A stretch of DNA of 64,000 nucleotides from Propionispira arboris (GCF_900109225.1 NZ_FNZK01000018.1:51021-115020); one strand, 5' to 3'; counted from the first letter of the stretch, positions 35,127-46,160 are shown. A program made the numbers and translations. Notes: generated by a model not told the origin, from the letters alone.

Positions 35127-36368
35127 ATGAATAATTTTTTGAAGGGCAAGGCGATTCCTGTGGATGAGAGTTGTAAAGCAGAACCAGCGGGTGAACCAAT
35201 AAAACAATTATCCAGGGAAAATATATTCAGTATTATTATAAATAAATATGCCATGTTTGTTGCCCTGATTGTGATTGCAATTTTTTTCCAATGGCAGACG
35301 GATGGTGTGCTGCTGGTACCGATGAATATTTCTAAATTGATTATGCAAAACAGCTATATTTTGATTCTGGCCATCGGCATGCTGCCTTGTATTTTGACGG
35401 GGGATATTGATCTTTCAGTAGGGTCAGTTGTCGCAGTTATCGGAGCTATTGCAGGTACGATGATTGTGTCGATGGATATGCCGGTCGGACTAACCATTAT
35501 CACTTGTTTGGTAGCAGGGCTTCTGATCGGAGCCTGGCAGGGATTCTGGGTGGCTTTTGTTAAAGTACCAGCGTTTATTGTAACGCTGGCGGGGATGCTG
35601 CTGTTTCGTGGAATGACAATGGTAATACTCAATGGGAATACATTGGCACCATTTCCAGAATCTTACCAATTTGTGGCACAGCGCTTTTTGCAGGATATAC
35701 CGCTAGTTGGCGCAATTCCTTATAGCACGATGATTATTGGACTCATTCTTGCTGTCTGTGGTGTTTATGCAGAATGGAACGATCATCAGCAAAAAATTCA
35801 ATATGGTATCCCGGTTAGCGGGAAAAGTTGGCTTTTTACAAAATTTGGCTTGATCGTTTTTGTCAGCCTCTTTTCCACTTATTGGCTGACACAGTTTAAA
35901 GGGTTACCTATTATTTTAATTTTGCTGGCAGGTTTGATTTTTATGTATTCCTTTATTTGCCACAAAACTGTTATTGGTAGGCATATTTATGCTTTGGGTG
36001 GTAATGAACGGGCTACGCAGTTATCAGGAATTAAGACGAAATGGGTTCGTTTTATTGTTTTTGTTAATATGGGCCTGATGGCAGCGGTTGCCGGACTTGT
36101 TTTTTCAGCTCGTTTGAACTGTGCCGCGCCTTCGGCTGGAACTTCGTTTGAACTCGATGCCATTGCTGCTTGCTATATTGGTGGGGCTTCGGCAACTGGC
36201 GGGGTAGGTACGATTATTGGTGCTGTGGTCGGCGGGCTGGTTATGGGAGTTTTAAATAACGGCATGTCGATTCTGGGGATTGGTATTGATTGGCAGCAAG
36301 GAATAAAAGGAATGGTGCTCTTGCTAGCTGTGGCGTTTGATATTTACAATCAAAATAAAAAAGCTTGA
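35127..36368 (+). CDS. xylH: D-xylose ABC transporter permease
   Basis: A 413-residue inner-membrane permease of the branched-chain/ribose type, longer than RbsC and of XylH length. GDIDLSVGSVVAVIGA and GGNERATQLSGIKTKWVRF are conserved in this group. There are ten or more hydrophobic helices. An AGGAGG site is upstream, 26 bases after xylG. It forms the channel of the pentose importer. Confidence 0.92.
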   Translation: MNNFLKGKAIPVDESCKAEPAGEPIKQLSRENIFSIIINKYAMFVALIVIAIFFQWQTDGVLLVPMNISKLIMQNSYILILAIGMLPCILTGDIDLSVGSVVAVIGAIAGTMIVSMDMPVGLTIITCLVAGLLIGAWQGFWVAFVKVPAFIVTLAGMLLFRGMTMVILNGNTLAPFPESYQFVAQRFLQDIPLVGAIPYSTMIIGLILAVCGVYAEWNDHQQKIQYGIPVSGKSWLFTKFGLIVFVSLFSTYWLTQFKGLPIILILLAGLIFMYSFICHKTVIGRHIYALGGNERATQLSGIKTKWVRFIVFVNMGLMAAVAGLVFSARLNCAAPSAGTSFELDAIAACYIGGASATGGVGTIIGAVVGGLVMGVLNNGMSILGIGIDWQQGIKGMVLLLAVAFDIYNQNKKA

Positions 36369-36439
36369 GCAAAAGAGTTAGGCAATACAACAAAAAGAAG
36401 CTGTGCGTATATTCGCATAGGCTGAGGGGAGCAAATACA

Positions 36440-37057
36440 ATGAAACAGGTAACTGATAAAGCTTTTACAAAATACGGCCGGGTGTTAGAACTGGATTGTC
36501 GGGAGATTTCTACGGTCATGGAAACATCTACACCGCTGCCGGATGATGTAGTTTATACACCATCAGAGTCACGTCTTGAAAAATTGTCGGCGTTTAAGGT
36601 CTTGGAAGAAGAAATATATGGTGGAATGCCGATTCAATTCGGTTATTGTAATGGTGATAATCATTTGCTTAATGCAGTTGAATACCATCGTAGTTCAGAA
36701 GTTGATATTGCTATTACGGATTTGATTTTGATTCTGGGATGGCAGCCGGATGTTGATCTTAAAGACTATTCCTATGATACAGGCAAAATGGAAATGTTTT
36801 TTGTGCCAGCGGGAACAACCGTTGAGCTTTATGCGACAACATTGCATTATGCGCCTTGTAGTGCTGCTGGGGGTAAGTTCCGCTGTGGCATCGTATTGCC
36901 GAAGGGAACCAATGAAGAATTAAAAGTTAGACTAGAAAAGAAGGGCGAAAATAAACTTTTGTTTGCAGTTAATAAATGGCTGATTGCACATAAAGAAAGT
37001 GGGCTGGAAACAGTGGGCGCATTTATTGGATTGACTGGAAAAAATTTAAAGGCGTAA
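36440..37057 (+). CDS. DUF4867-family protein (cupin-like)
   Basis: A 205-residue protein that I place in the DUF4867 family, whose members occur with sugar isomerases and kinases in Firmicutes. FFVPAGTTVELYATTLHYAP looks like a cupin-type barrel core with a possible metal His; AVEYHRSSEVDIAITDLIL lies before it. The ATG at 36440 is preceded by GAGGGGAG, while an in-frame start at 36365 would overlap xylH. Position between xylH and xylB suggests a role in pentose conversion, perhaps isomerisation or mutarotation, which is speculative. Confidence 0.72.
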   Translation: MKQVTDKAFTKYGRVLELDCREISTVMETSTPLPDDVVYTPSESRLEKLSAFKVLEEEIYGGMPIQFGYCNGDNHLLNAVEYHRSSEVDIAITDLILILGWQPDVDLKDYSYDTGKMEMFFVPAGTTVELYATTLHYAPCSAAGGKFRCGIVLPKGTNEELKVRLEKKGENKLLFAVNKWLIAHKESGLETVGAFIGLTGKNLKA

Positions 37058-37104
37058 AAGGTTAACGCTATATGTTGAATTACGGAGAGAGCAGGGAGAA
37101 AACA

Positions 37105-38628
37105 ATGCGATATTTATTAGGAATTGATGTAGGAACTTCAGCGACAAAGACAGTGCTGTTTGATGAAAATTGCCAGGCAATTGCTTCGGCATCCGAAGAA
37201 TACCCGCTATATCAACCGCAAAATGGTTGGGCAGAGCAGCACCCGGAAGATTGGCATCAGGCGACGGTACATACCATTCAAGCTGTTTTGACAAAGTCCA
37301 AGGTGCCAGCCGCAGATGTCAAAGGGATTGGATTATCAGGGCAAATGCATGGATTAGTTATGCTGGATGAAGCCAATCAGGTTATAAGACCAGCAATTAT
37401 ATGGTGTGATCAACGAACAGCAAAAGAGTGTGAGGAAATTACGCAAAAGGTTGGTGCGAATCGTTTGATGGAAATCACGGCCAATCCAGCATTGACTGGC
37501 TTCACAGCATCAAAGATTCTTTGGGTACGCAATCATGAACCGGAAAATTATGCGAAATGCCGTCATATACTGCTGCCGAAAGATTACGTGCGTTTTTGCC
37601 TGACTGGTGAATATGCTACAGAAGTGTCGGATGCTAGTGGTATGCAGCTTTTGGATATACCGAATCGTTGCTGGTCAGATGAAATTTTGGAAAAACTGGA
37701 AATTGATCGGGCTTTGCTGGGTAAGGTTTATGAATCACCGGAAGTTACGGGGACTTTGACTGCGCAGAGCGCAAAGCTGCTGGGACTTACAACAGCAACG
37801 GTTGTTGCCGGTGGTGCCGGAGATAATGCAGCAGCGGCTGTTGGAACTGGCACGGTTAGAGATGGGCGGGCTTTTACGACAATTGGCACAAGTGGTGTGG
37901 TTTTTGCACATAGTTCCAAAATTACGATTGATCCAAAAGGGCGTGTCCATACTTTTTGCTGCGCTGTGCCAAATTGTTGGCATGTTATGGGGGTTACACA
38001 GGCGGCAGGGCTGTCACTTAGCTGGTATCTGGACAATTTTTGCACGAATTACAAAGAAAAAGCAAAGCTTGCGAATGTCAGCTTTTATGATTATATCAAT
38101 AAAGAAGCTGAATCTGTACCAATGGGCAGTAATAAGCTCCTGTATTTGCCGTATCTGATGGGAGAGCGGACACCTCATCTTGATCCAAATTGCCGTGGCG
38201 TATTCTTCGGCTTGTCAGCAATTCATAAACAGGCTGATTTGCTGCGGGCTGTAATGGAAGGTGTTTCGTATTCATTGAAAGATTGTCAATCCATTTTAAA
38301 GGAAATGGGCTTAGAAGTTGAGCAGATGATGGCTTGTGGCGGCGGCAGTAAATCAGGCCTTTGGCGCCAGATCCTTGCCGATATGTTTGGTTGTTCGGTA
38401 AAAACTGCGGCTTCCCAGGAGGGGGCGGTCCTTGGTGTGGCTATTCTGGCTGGTGTGGCAGCAGGGGTTTTCACGGATGTACCAACGGCTTGCGATCAAT
38501 TCATTGCACAGGATGAATCTTGTCAGCCAATCGCAGCGCATCAAGATTATTATTCTAAAGGCCATGTGCTTTATCAACAGCTTTATGAGCAGCTTCAAAA
38601 TCAGTATCGTTTGCTGACAAATTTATAA
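37105..38628 (+). CDS. xylB: Xylulokinase
   Basis: A 507-residue FGGY-family kinase. The N-terminal phosphate-binding motif is GIDVGTSATKTVLFD, followed by GWAEQHPEDWH and the xylulokinase motif GLSGQMHGLVMLD. The C-terminal ATP-binding region holds GGGSKSGLWRQILADMFG. It phosphorylates D-xylulose to xylulose 5-phosphate. The ATG at 37105 has an AGGGAG site. It follows the DUF4867 gene closely, in one operon with xylFGH. Confidence 0.93.
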   Translation: MRYLLGIDVGTSATKTVLFDENCQAIASASEEYPLYQPQNGWAEQHPEDWHQATVHTIQAVLTKSKVPAADVKGIGLSGQMHGLVMLDEANQVIRPAIIWCDQRTAKECEEITQKVGANRLMEITANPALTGFTASKILWVRNHEPENYAKCRHILLPKDYVRFCLTGEYATEVSDASGMQLLDIPNRCWSDEILEKLEIDRALLGKVYESPEVTGTLTAQSAKLLGLTTATVVAGGAGDNAAAAVGTGTVRDGRAFTTIGTSGVVFAHSSKITIDPKGRVHTFCCAVPNCWHVMGVTQAAGLSLSWYLDNFCTNYKEKAKLANVSFYDYINKEAESVPMGSNKLLYLPYLMGERTPHLDPNCRGVFFGLSAIHKQADLLRAVMEGVSYSLKDCQSILKEMGLEVEQMMACGGGSKSGLWRQILADMFGCSVKTAASQEGAVLGVAILAGVAAGVFTDVPTACDQFIAQDESCQPIAAHQDYYSKGHVLYQQLYEQLQNQYRLLTNL

Positions 38629-38745
38629 TTGAGAAGCTTTTGAGGGGAGTGCAAATACTCAGGGTGGCGGAGTCTTTATTGACGGGTCATTGTCTGCATG
38701 CTATTCTGAATAAAAAGAATTTGGCAATGAGAAGGAATGTGACAC

Positions 38746-39768
38746 ATGTCGATAACGATTAAAAAAATAGCAGAAATATGCAATGTTTCGCGGGGGACAG
38801 TTGACCGTGTTTTAAATAATCGCGGAAAGGTAAAGCCGGAAACAGAAAGTTTCGTGCGAAAGATTGCTGAACAGATGGGATATGAACCAAACCCGGCGGG
38901 TAAGGCCTTGGCCGCAAAAAAGAAAAATATAGTAGTTGGGGTTGTACTCATTTCTGAGGGGAATCCATTTTTTGATGAAGTGATTCGCGGCATTCGCGAA
39001 GCAGAAAAGGAATATACAGCATATGGTGTACGAGTTTTAATTCAAACAATGCATGGATATGATGTGGAGGAACAATGCCGCCTTATGGAAGAAGTTGGCT
39101 CACAGGTCAATGCTCTTATTTTGAATCCGATTAGTGATCTTAAAATACAACATAAAATTGATCAGCTGGTGGAGCGGGGCGTATTTGTTGTAACGGTCAA
39201 TACTGATATTGAAAACAGCAAGCGCAGCTGCTATGTGGGGAGTGATTATATAAATGGCGGCGAAACGGCTTGTGGTATTATGGGCGTATTGACAGGCGGC
39301 CGAGCTAAGGTTGGTGTTGTAACGGGGTCATTCAAAGTAGCTGGACATAACCAAAGAATTGCCGGTTTTAAAAAAGTTATGGAGAAGAAATATTCGCAGA
39401 TCGAGATCTTGGAAATCGTAGAATCTGAAGATGACGATATCCTTGCGTTTGAGGTGACAAACCGTTTATTGCAGGCCTATCCACAGTTGGATGCATTGTT
39501 TATTACAGCTGGTGGTGTATATGGGGCCTGTCGCGCGGTTTTATCACAGGCCAGGCAGCAGCATATAAAGATTGTTTCTTTTGATAGTGCACCAAATACG
39601 GTGGAAATGTTAAAACAACAGGTGATTGATGTGACGATTTACCAACATCCTTATACACAAGGCAGAAAGGCAATGCAAATTGTTTTTTCTTATCTGGTTA
39701 ATGGATTAGAAATCAAAAAAGAAAAACATATTTTGAAAAATGAAATAAAAGTTCTGGAGAATTTGTGA
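38746..39768 (+). CDS. LacI-family regulator of pentose locus
   Basis: A 340-residue regulator. The N-terminal helix-turn-helix (ITIKKIAEICNVSRGTVDRV) and hinge (NPAGKALAAKK) are followed by a periplasmic-binding-protein-like effector domain similar to those for pentoses. An AAGGA-type site lies before the ATG. It is the only LacI-type protein in the window and lies in the operon, so it is the best candidate to bind GTGCTTG(A/C)GCAC at 31806, 32080 and 32336. That link is inference. Confidence 0.88.
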   Translation: MSITIKKIAEICNVSRGTVDRVLNNRGKVKPETESFVRKIAEQMGYEPNPAGKALAAKKKNIVVGVVLISEGNPFFDEVIRGIREAEKEYTAYGVRVLIQTMHGYDVEEQCRLMEEVGSQVNALILNPISDLKIQHKIDQLVERGVFVVTVNTDIENSKRSCYVGSDYINGGETACGIMGVLTGGRAKVGVVTGSFKVAGHNQRIAGFKKVMEKKYSQIEILEIVESEDDDILAFEVTNRLLQAYPQLDALFITAGGVYGACRAVLSQARQQHIKIVSFDSAPNTVEMLKQQVIDVTIYQHPYTQGRKAMQIVFSYLVNGLEIKKEKHILKNEIKVLENL

Positions 39769-39933
39769 GACACATCAGGGCAGATTTTCTATGGATTGAA
39801 ATGATTTTGTGCTAAATCGTGTAGGAAGTAAAAGCAAGATGAATGAGGGTTGTCGGCTCAACTGAAAAGGATGAATCGCTAAGGGGTTCTTATTCTTTTT
39901 AGCTGCCTAAATTTTAAATTTAAGCGGAAGAGG

Positions 39934-41355
39934 ATGATTATTACGGAATCACAAGCTATAACGGAAGGCGATTTAAAACTTCAGGAAAAAATTGGCTATT
40001 CTATGGGAGATCTGGCGTGCAATTTAATTTACACTACAGTTTGTACCTATTTACTTTTCTTTTATACCAATGTTTACGGGCTGAGTGCGGAAGTGGCCGC
40101 GACAATGTTCCTTATCGTCCGTGTCATGGATGCTGTTGTAGATCCAATCGTGGGGACTTTTGTTGATAAACATACCTTTAAACAAGGGAAATTCCGTCCG
40201 TATTTGTTATATGGAGCCATTCCTTTTGCTATACTTGGAATATTGTGTTTTACCACACCAGACTTCGGTGATGGTTTAAAAATAATTTATGCGTATGCTA
40301 CCTATATTGGTTTGTCGTTGATTTACACGACGATCAATATTCCTTATGGTGCATTAACTGCGGCAATGACACGCAATAATAAAACGGTAGTCAGTATGAC
40401 TTCAATTCGAATGTTGTGTGCTAATTTTGGCGGACTGCTAGTCGCTTTTGGTGTACCAGTTATTGTAACTATGATTTCTGGCAGTTATACGGGCGAGGAT
40501 GCAAGGTTCGGCTGGCAACTGACTATGGGCGTATATAGTGTTGTCGGAGCATTACTCTTATTGTATTGTTATTCAAAGACAACAGAGCGCGTTAGATTGG
40601 ACGCACAAAATGACAAAAATGTAAAATTCAAGGATTTGTTTCATCAATTTAAAGTAAATAGACCCTTAGTGGTTTTGAGTTTGTTTTTTATCATTCTCTT
40701 TGGTATGAATGCAGTTTCTAATTCAATCGGTGTTTATTTTATTACTTATAATTGTGCTCGTCCGGATTTGGCTCAATGGTATGGTCTATTGGGAACGCTG
40801 CCGGCATTCTTTTTGCTGCCGTTAGTTCCGAAACTTAACAAACTGTTGGGGAAGGTAAGGCTGCTTGAAATATCACTTTTTTTAGGTATTGTGGGGGCAG
40901 CAATGTTATACATTGTTTCCGCAGATAATATTACGATGATTTTTATTGCCCGGTTTATTTCTGCGTGCGGAATGATCGTGGCTGGAGGCTTTATGTGGGC
41001 GTTGATTCCTGAAACCATTGAATATGGAGAATACAAAACTGGCAAGAGACTTAGCGGGATGATCTATGCGATTATTGGATTCTTCTTTAAATTTGGCTTG
41101 GCTCTTGGTGGGATTATTCCCGGGTTTATGCTGGCGCACTTTGGTTATGTGGCGAATCAAGTACAAACACCAGAAGCTTTAAGTGGTATTTTGATTACGA
41201 CGACTCTTATCCCTATTGTTTTTTTGGTTGTGGCAATTGTGGATATTTCTTTTTATAATTTAGATGATAAAAAATATAAAGAAATTATTCAGGTTATAGA
41301 AAATCGTAAAACTGAAGTAAATCAGGTTGGTCCGGTGGACGTTAGTCATGTTTGA
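39934..41355 (+). CDS. GPH-family transporter, xyloside type
   Basis: A 473-residue 12-helix symporter related to XynB/YicJ-type xyloside transporters. The signature EKIGYSMGDLACNLIYTTVCT, FYTNVYGLSAEVAATMF and the loop DKHTFKQGKFRPYLL are typical. The neighbour is a GH43 beta-xylosidase, so it probably imports xylo-oligosaccharides with Na+ or H+. It shares the family with the symporter at 2409, but the two are not close copies. Confidence 0.88.
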   Translation: MIITESQAITEGDLKLQEKIGYSMGDLACNLIYTTVCTYLLFFYTNVYGLSAEVAATMFLIVRVMDAVVDPIVGTFVDKHTFKQGKFRPYLLYGAIPFAILGILCFTTPDFGDGLKIIYAYATYIGLSLIYTTINIPYGALTAAMTRNNKTVVSMTSIRMLCANFGGLLVAFGVPVIVTMISGSYTGEDARFGWQLTMGVYSVVGALLLLYCYSKTTERVRLDAQNDKNVKFKDLFHQFKVNRPLVVLSLFFIILFGMNAVSNSIGVYFITYNCARPDLAQWYGLLGTLPAFFLLPLVPKLNKLLGKVRLLEISLFLGIVGAAMLYIVSADNITMIFIARFISACGMIVAGGFMWALIPETIEYGEYKTGKRLSGMIYAIIGFFFKFGLALGGIIPGFMLAHFGYVANQVQTPEALSGILITTTLIPIVFLVVAIVDISFYNLDDKKYKEIIQVIENRKTEVNQVGPVDVSHV

Positions 41356-41429
41356 AAGATTAACTATTAAATTTTAGATAAAGTGTTCTTTGCTTGTGAG
41401 TTATTCATATTTAAGGGAGGCTGTTTGTT

Positions 41430-43049
41430 GTGTTTATTGAAAATCCAGTATTAAAAGGGTTTAATCCCGATCCGAGCATTTGCCGGGTGGGCGATGATTA
41501 TTACATTGCTACTTCGACGTTTGAATGGTTTCCAGGCGTGCAGATTCATCATTCGAAAGATTTAGTAAATTGGCATTTGATTACACATCCATTGAATAAA
41601 AGCAGTTATTTGGATATGAAAGGCAATCCGGATTCCGGTGGAATTTGGGCACCGGATCTTAGTTATGCAGATGGTAAGTTTTGGTTAATTTATACGGATG
41701 TTAAAGTTGTTGATGGTATGTGGAAAGACTGCCACAATTATCTGACTACCTGTGAGCATATAGATGGTGTGTGGAGTGAACCGGTGCGGCTAAATGGCTC
41801 CGGGTTTGATGCATCCTTGTTTCATGATCCGAACGGGAAAAAGTATTTGGTGAATATGTATTGGGATCAACGTGTCTACCACCATAATTTTTATGGAATA
41901 GTTTTACAAGAATACTCTACGGAATTGAAAAAGCTTATCGGAAAATCATCCATTATTTATAAGGGGACGGACATTAAGTATACAGAGGGTCCGCATCTGT
42001 ATTATATTGATGGTATGTATTATCTGCTTACGGCAGAAGGTGGTACAAAGTATCAGCATTCTGAAACGGTTGCTCGTTGCAAGACTCTTATGGGCGAATA
42101 TGAAATTCAACCGGATTATCCGCTCTTGACAGCATGGCAGGCACCACGTAATGAATTGCAAAAATGCGGACATGCATCGCTTGTTCAAACGCAAACTGGG
42201 GAGTGGTATCTGGCCCATTTGACAGGACGTCCGCTGCCGACAGGCGATCAGCCAATACTGGAACGAGAACAGCACGCTTATTGTCCATTGGGAAGAGAAA
42301 CAGCAATTCAGAAAATTGAATGGATCAATGGCTGGCCAAAGGTTATTGGCGGTAAACAGGGCTCTGTTAAGGTTGCGGCCCCACAGCTGCCACAAAGAAA
42401 GTGGGAGCCAACCTGCCCAATAAAAGATGATTTTACAGAACCAAAACTCAACTTGAACTTTCAATCACTGCGGATTCCTCTGACAGAGGATATTGCTTCT
42501 TTGACTGCGAGAAAAGGGTATTTGCGGCTTTATGGGAAGGAATCACTACTTTCAAAATTCACACAGGCGTTTGTAGCTCGCCGGTGGCAGGCATTTTCTT
42601 TTGACGCAGCGACGGCTGTAGAATTTTATCCCGAATCTTTTCAACAGATGGCAGGCCTGACCTGCTATTACAATACGGAAAACTGGTCTAGTGTTTATAT
42701 AACATGGAAGGAAGGCAAGGGGAGAGTCATCGACGTTGCAGTGGCGGATAATTTTGTGTTTTCCATGCCGCTAGAAAATGCTGAAATTCCGATACCGGAT
42801 AACATAACAATAGTTCATTTTAAGGTGTCGGTTCGTGTTGATCACTATCAGTATTTTTATTCGTTTGATGGAGAAACGTATCATGCAATTCCCGTTGTAT
42901 TTAAATCGTATCGCTTGTCAGATGATTATGTAAGCGGCGGTGGCTTTTTTACTGGAGCGTTTGTGGGGATGAACTGCATCGATATTACAGGTGACAATAA
43001 AGCAGCAGATTTTGATTATTTTTTGTATAAAGAATTAGAAAAACAATAA
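41430..43049 (+). CDS. GH43 beta-xylosidase
   Basis: A 539-residue glycoside hydrolase of family 43. The catalytic base is in [20 protein letters not shown] near residue 15, the modulating Asp is in GFDASLFHD and the acid Glu in YTEGPHLYY near residue 188. A C-terminal beta-sandwich domain of about 200 residues (from GSVKV on) is typical for beta-xylosidases of this length. No signal peptide is present, so it would split xylo-oligosaccharides in the cytoplasm. A GGGAGG site precedes the GTG start. Confidence 0.93.
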   Translation: MFIENPVLKGFNPDPSICRVGDDYYIATSTFEWFPGVQIHHSKDLVNWHLITHPLNKSSYLDMKGNPDSGGIWAPDLSYADGKFWLIYTDVKVVDGMWKDCHNYLTTCEHIDGVWSEPVRLNGSGFDASLFHDPNGKKYLVNMYWDQRVYHHNFYGIVLQEYSTELKKLIGKSSIIYKGTDIKYTEGPHLYYIDGMYYLLTAEGGTKYQHSETVARCKTLMGEYEIQPDYPLLTAWQAPRNELQKCGHASLVQTQTGEWYLAHLTGRPLPTGDQPILEREQHAYCPLGRETAIQKIEWINGWPKVIGGKQGSVKVAAPQLPQRKWEPTCPIKDDFTEPKLNLNFQSLRIPLTEDIASLTARKGYLRLYGKESLLSKFTQAFVARRWQAFSFDAATAVEFYPESFQQMAGLTCYYNTENWSSVYITWKEGKGRVIDVAVADNFVFSMPLENAEIPIPDNITIVHFKVSVRVDHYQYFYSFDGETYHAIPVVFKSYRLSDDYVSGGGFFTGAFVGMNCIDITGDNKAADFDYFLYKELEKQ

Positions 43050-44417
43050 AAAATAACGCAGAGCCGGAAGCTGAGCTTCTGGTCCTGCGTTATTTTTTAT
43101 TGTTAACATCCAAGAGTTAGGTTCATAATTAATGCCTTTTAAATCATGCATGAATGCTTCGAGTGGAGTCATGGTATAGGTTGCTGTGGAAAAAGTTGCT
43201 GTTTCAAGCATAGAACCTGTTTTGAAGTCATAAACGGTTTGACTCAACGTAATATAATATATATTACGTTCCCGTTGTAATTTTGTAACAGATATTTCAG
43301 GGACAATTACCCATCTGTAATTAGCCGAGACGGGAAGGTTTTTCCACTCAATAGGATTTTTTTCTGCGGCGATAGAAATCCCGGGTAAGTTGTTACGATA
43401 CTCGTCCTTCATTGCTTCATGCATATACCAAAACTCTTTTGACAAAGCTTCAGGCAGATTGTTTTTTAATGGGGCAACATAGGCACCTGTTCCAACTGCG
43501 TTTTTCGGTACGTCGGATTTTAGTAATTGAGGTTCATTTTGTAAGAGTTGGTCGTGTTTATCATAATAATTTTTTATAGATGCATCGACATATTCTGTTA
43601 TGTTATGAGGTTGATCCCGATCTTTTGAACTTTTAAAACGTAGTTCTTTACCAAATTGTCTGTAGCCACCAACCAAGGTTTGCAGGATGCCTGTTACAGG
43701 GTCGCCTGATACGATAACACGTGTTAAATTGAGACTTTTATCGTATTTAGCAGCAAAAGCGGCATTACCAACAGCGGGGGCTCCGAAAGTAATGACTTTG
43801 ATTTGCTCGGGACTGACTCCCATGTTGAGAAGACTAGCTCCGGCCAGCGTGGCGGCAGCACCGCCTAAACTGTGTCCAGTTAGATAAACTTTGCTATCTT
43901 TATTCGCTAAAAGCATCTCTACGAGAGATAGACCATCTTTGCCGTTAGTTGTAGCCTTTAGACCGGATTCGATAAAATCAAGAAAGCCTCGATGTACTTT
44001 GGGCAATGTGTCGGGGACATCTTTTTTTTCGGCGTTTTCTGTAAATGAATCTAAGGAATTGCCATCAAAATAGACTTTTTTGTATTGTAGGTCGAAACTT
44101 ACATCTCCTTTTGTTTCTGTGCCGACAAAGGCTAAGAGATAGATTGGTTTTCCATCCCCAAAATCTTTCTTTGCTAAAAGGAAGCGAGCGCCATCTTGTC
44201 CTTGTTTTTGGACATAGCTGTCAATTTTCCAACCGTCTTGTTCTAGATAACTTTTTGTTACTTTACCAATTCTATCACTATAAGAAGCTGTGCAGGCTCC
44301 AGCTGTTATAAAGACATCATGCGCCTCATTATAATCTTCAAGTACACTCGCCTGACCGACTAATGGTGTGAGCCATATCATTATTATGGTCCATACAATT
44401 GATAAGAAATATTTCAT
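43035..44417 (-). CDS. Secreted lipase (class 3)
   Basis: A 460-residue alpha/beta hydrolase with a signal peptide ([20 protein letters not shown]). The nucleophile motif is [13 protein letters not shown] near residue 180, and the acidic residue is probably Asp in [19 protein letters not shown] is the oxyanion region of class 3 lipases. The last residues are encoded by the terminator hairpin shared with the GH43 gene. The substrate may be a lipid or another ester. It is not linked to neighbours by operon structure. Confidence 0.85.
   Translation of the reverse strand: MKYFLSIVWTIIMIWLTPLVGQASVLEDYNEAHDVFITAGACTASYSDRIGKVTKSYLEQDGWKIDSYVQKQGQDGARFLLAKKDFGDGKPIYLLAFVGTETKGDVSFDLQYKKVYFDGNSLDSFTENAEKKDVPDTLPKVHRGFLDFIESGLKATTNGKDGLSLVEMLLANKDSKVYLTGHSLGGAAATLAGASLLNMGVSPEQIKVITFGAPAVGNAAFAAKYDKSLNLTRVIVSGDPVTGILQTLVGGYRQFGKELRFKSSKDRDQPHNITEYVDASIKNYYDKHDQLLQNEPQLLKSDVPKNAVGTGAYVAPLKNNLPEALSKEFWYMHEAMKDEYRNNLPGISIAAEKNPIEWKNLPVSANYRWVIVPEISVTKLQRERNIYYITLSQTVYDFKTGSMLETATFSTATYTMTPLEAFMHDLKGINYEPNSWMLTIKNNAGPEAQLPALRYFLLFF
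43049..43098. terminator. Bidirectional terminator
   Basis: AATAACGCAG pairs with CTGCGTTATT, with an inner GGAAGC/GCTTCT stem and T runs on both sides. It serves the GH43 gene and the lipase gene; the lipase frame ends within it. Confidence 0.88.
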
Positions 44418-44573
44418 CACATCACCTACAAAAATTTTAACTTAAATTTAAGTTTTAATATTTTAAATTATACTTTATTTTTAACTGCAATACAAAATTT
44501 TTTACTTTGTATAAGTAAACCTCGTAATATATATTTTGTTATCATCATTGATAACAATAGTTGGATTTATCGA

Positions 44574-46004
44574 TTACTGTTTTTTAAACAATAATTCTTG
44601 ATTCCTCTGTCCAACTAATACCCATTTACCTTTGATATCAAATTTAAAGCGATCTAAACTATCAGTGCTAACTAACATTAAAACGTGGTTTTCTTTAATA
44701 AGATCTTCTTCAGGGAAAAAAGGCATTACATTTTTACTGTTCCAACTCATGGCTTTTGGAATTAATTTATCTATATTTTGAGCTTTTTCTATACGGTAAA
44801 TTTTTGCTCCACTATAAAAAACGGCTGATGTATGGTATTCTCCATAACTGCCCACAATGGCATCTGATTTTTTAGAAGCGGCAACGATTACACCTGCGTC
44901 CTTTGCCGAATATTTCTGGCAATATGGAATTGCTACAAAAAACGTCAAAAGCGTATAAAACACAAGATTAAATAGTAGCATCTTTTTAAGCAGAGTTTTG
45001 CGTTCTGTCAAAAAACGAGCAACTAAAATCGCAATGGGTAAAAAAGCTGGAAATGTATACGTTGTATATTTCGTTGCCACAATCTGATAAAAAACAAATA
45101 CAACCAAAATCCAAATAACTAAAAATCCTGTTGTCTCATCAATTTTTTGACAAGCTCGCTTTGTCCACATTTTCTTTAAAACCAGAGGTAAGGTGAAGAC
45201 CCATGGGAAAAACCCAATGATAAACATAACCAAATAATAATACCACACATTATCTTTTGGATGTTCAGAAACCGTAGCTCGTAAAAAATTGTGAACCCCT
45301 AAAAAAGTTTCCAGAAATATTGTGCCATGAATCGAATACATAATATAATACCAGCTACCACCAACAAAAGTTAAAATCAAGGTTCCTACGGCGCATTTCA
45401 TATGTTTTAATTCAGTACTATTACGTTGCCATAACATAAAAACCACAATAATAAAAGCTGGCAATAAAAAACCTATGGGACCTTTTGTCAAAGTAGCCAG
45501 TCCGGCAAATAAGTAAGCACCATAGTAATATTGTTTTTTTTCACTACGATACGCTAAATAGAAACATACTAAAACCGCGTTGGAAAATACAAATAGCGAC
45601 ATATCGGTAATAACTGCTTTAGAAATTAACCAATATTCAAAAGAGGTTCCTAATATTAGGGATGCAATGAAAGCAATTTTTGCATTATACAAATGCCGTG
45701 TAAATGCATAGGTCAATAAAAGACCGATAAGTCCCATTATTGCTGGCCAAAACCTGGCGGAAAATTCATTTATACCAAAAATAGTAAAGGCGGATGCAAG
45801 CTGCCAATAAAAAAGAATAGGTTTATCATACCAATACATACCATAAATTTGTGGAGAAATATAATCTCCTGACTGTACCATTTCACTTGCCGTTAAAGCA
45901 TAATTGGATTCAACAGGATCTGTAATATAAATTCCTTGATTTCCAAGGAAGAATAAATAAATTCCGATTGATAGAATAATAGCAATGTGTTTTTTCGTAG
46001 ACAA
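44574..46004 (-). CDS. GT39/ArnT-like membrane glycosyltransferase
   Basis: A 476-residue protein with about ten hydrophobic helices. The N-terminal GNQGIYITDPVESNYALTA carries the conserved Asp-Pro-x-Glu of PMT/ArnT enzymes, followed by MYWYDKPILFYWQ and YAGLATLTKGPIGFLLP-like elements. Members move sugars from polyprenyl phosphates to lipid A or proteins. An exact acceptor cannot be named. It is a single gene downstream of the RND operon, separated by a hairpin. Confidence 0.85.
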   Translation of the reverse strand: MSTKKHIAIILSIGIYLFFLGNQGIYITDPVESNYALTASEMVQSGDYISPQIYGMYWYDKPILFYWQLASAFTIFGINEFSARFWPAIMGLIGLLLTYAFTRHLYNAKIAFIASLILGTSFEYWLISKAVITDMSLFVFSNAVLVCFYLAYRSEKKQYYYGAYLFAGLATLTKGPIGFLLPAFIIVVFMLWQRNSTELKHMKCAVGTLILTFVGGSWYYIMYSIHGTIFLETFLGVHNFLRATVSEHPKDNVWYYYLVMFIIGFFPWVFTLPLVLKKMWTKRACQKIDETTGFLVIWILVVFVFYQIVATKYTTYTFPAFLPIAILVARFLTERKTLLKKMLLFNLVFYTLLTFFVAIPYCQKYSAKDAGVIVAASKKSDAIVGSYGEYHTSAVFYSGAKIYRIEKAQNIDKLIPKAMSWNSKNVMPFFPEEDLIKENHVLMLVSTDSLDRFKFDIKGKWVLVGQRNQELLFKKQ

Positions 46005-46049
46005 ATGTTATATACCTCCAATTGAAGTTTAAAATTATTTCGTGATTAC

Positions 46050-46098
46050 ATCCATGTTACTCTGCCAGTGTTGATTGTTTAGGCAGGGTAACATGGAT
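46050..46098. repeat. Inverted repeat after RND operon
   Basis: ATCCATGTTAC-T-CTGCC (46050-46066) pairs with GGCAG-G-GTAACATGGAT (46082-46098), 16 pairs and one mismatch. No U tract follows on either strand, so it may be an RNA-stabilising hairpin and not a terminator. Confidence 0.7.
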
Positions 46099-46160
46099 AT
46101 AGACTTATATTTTAGTGGTTCATAGTGTTGTTTCTTTCAAGTGATTGTAGGAGATTTTTA

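Noticed and set aside
37728..38045. Antisense frame inside xylB
   Set aside because: Shadow of the kinase reading frame; no start signal and no family likeness.
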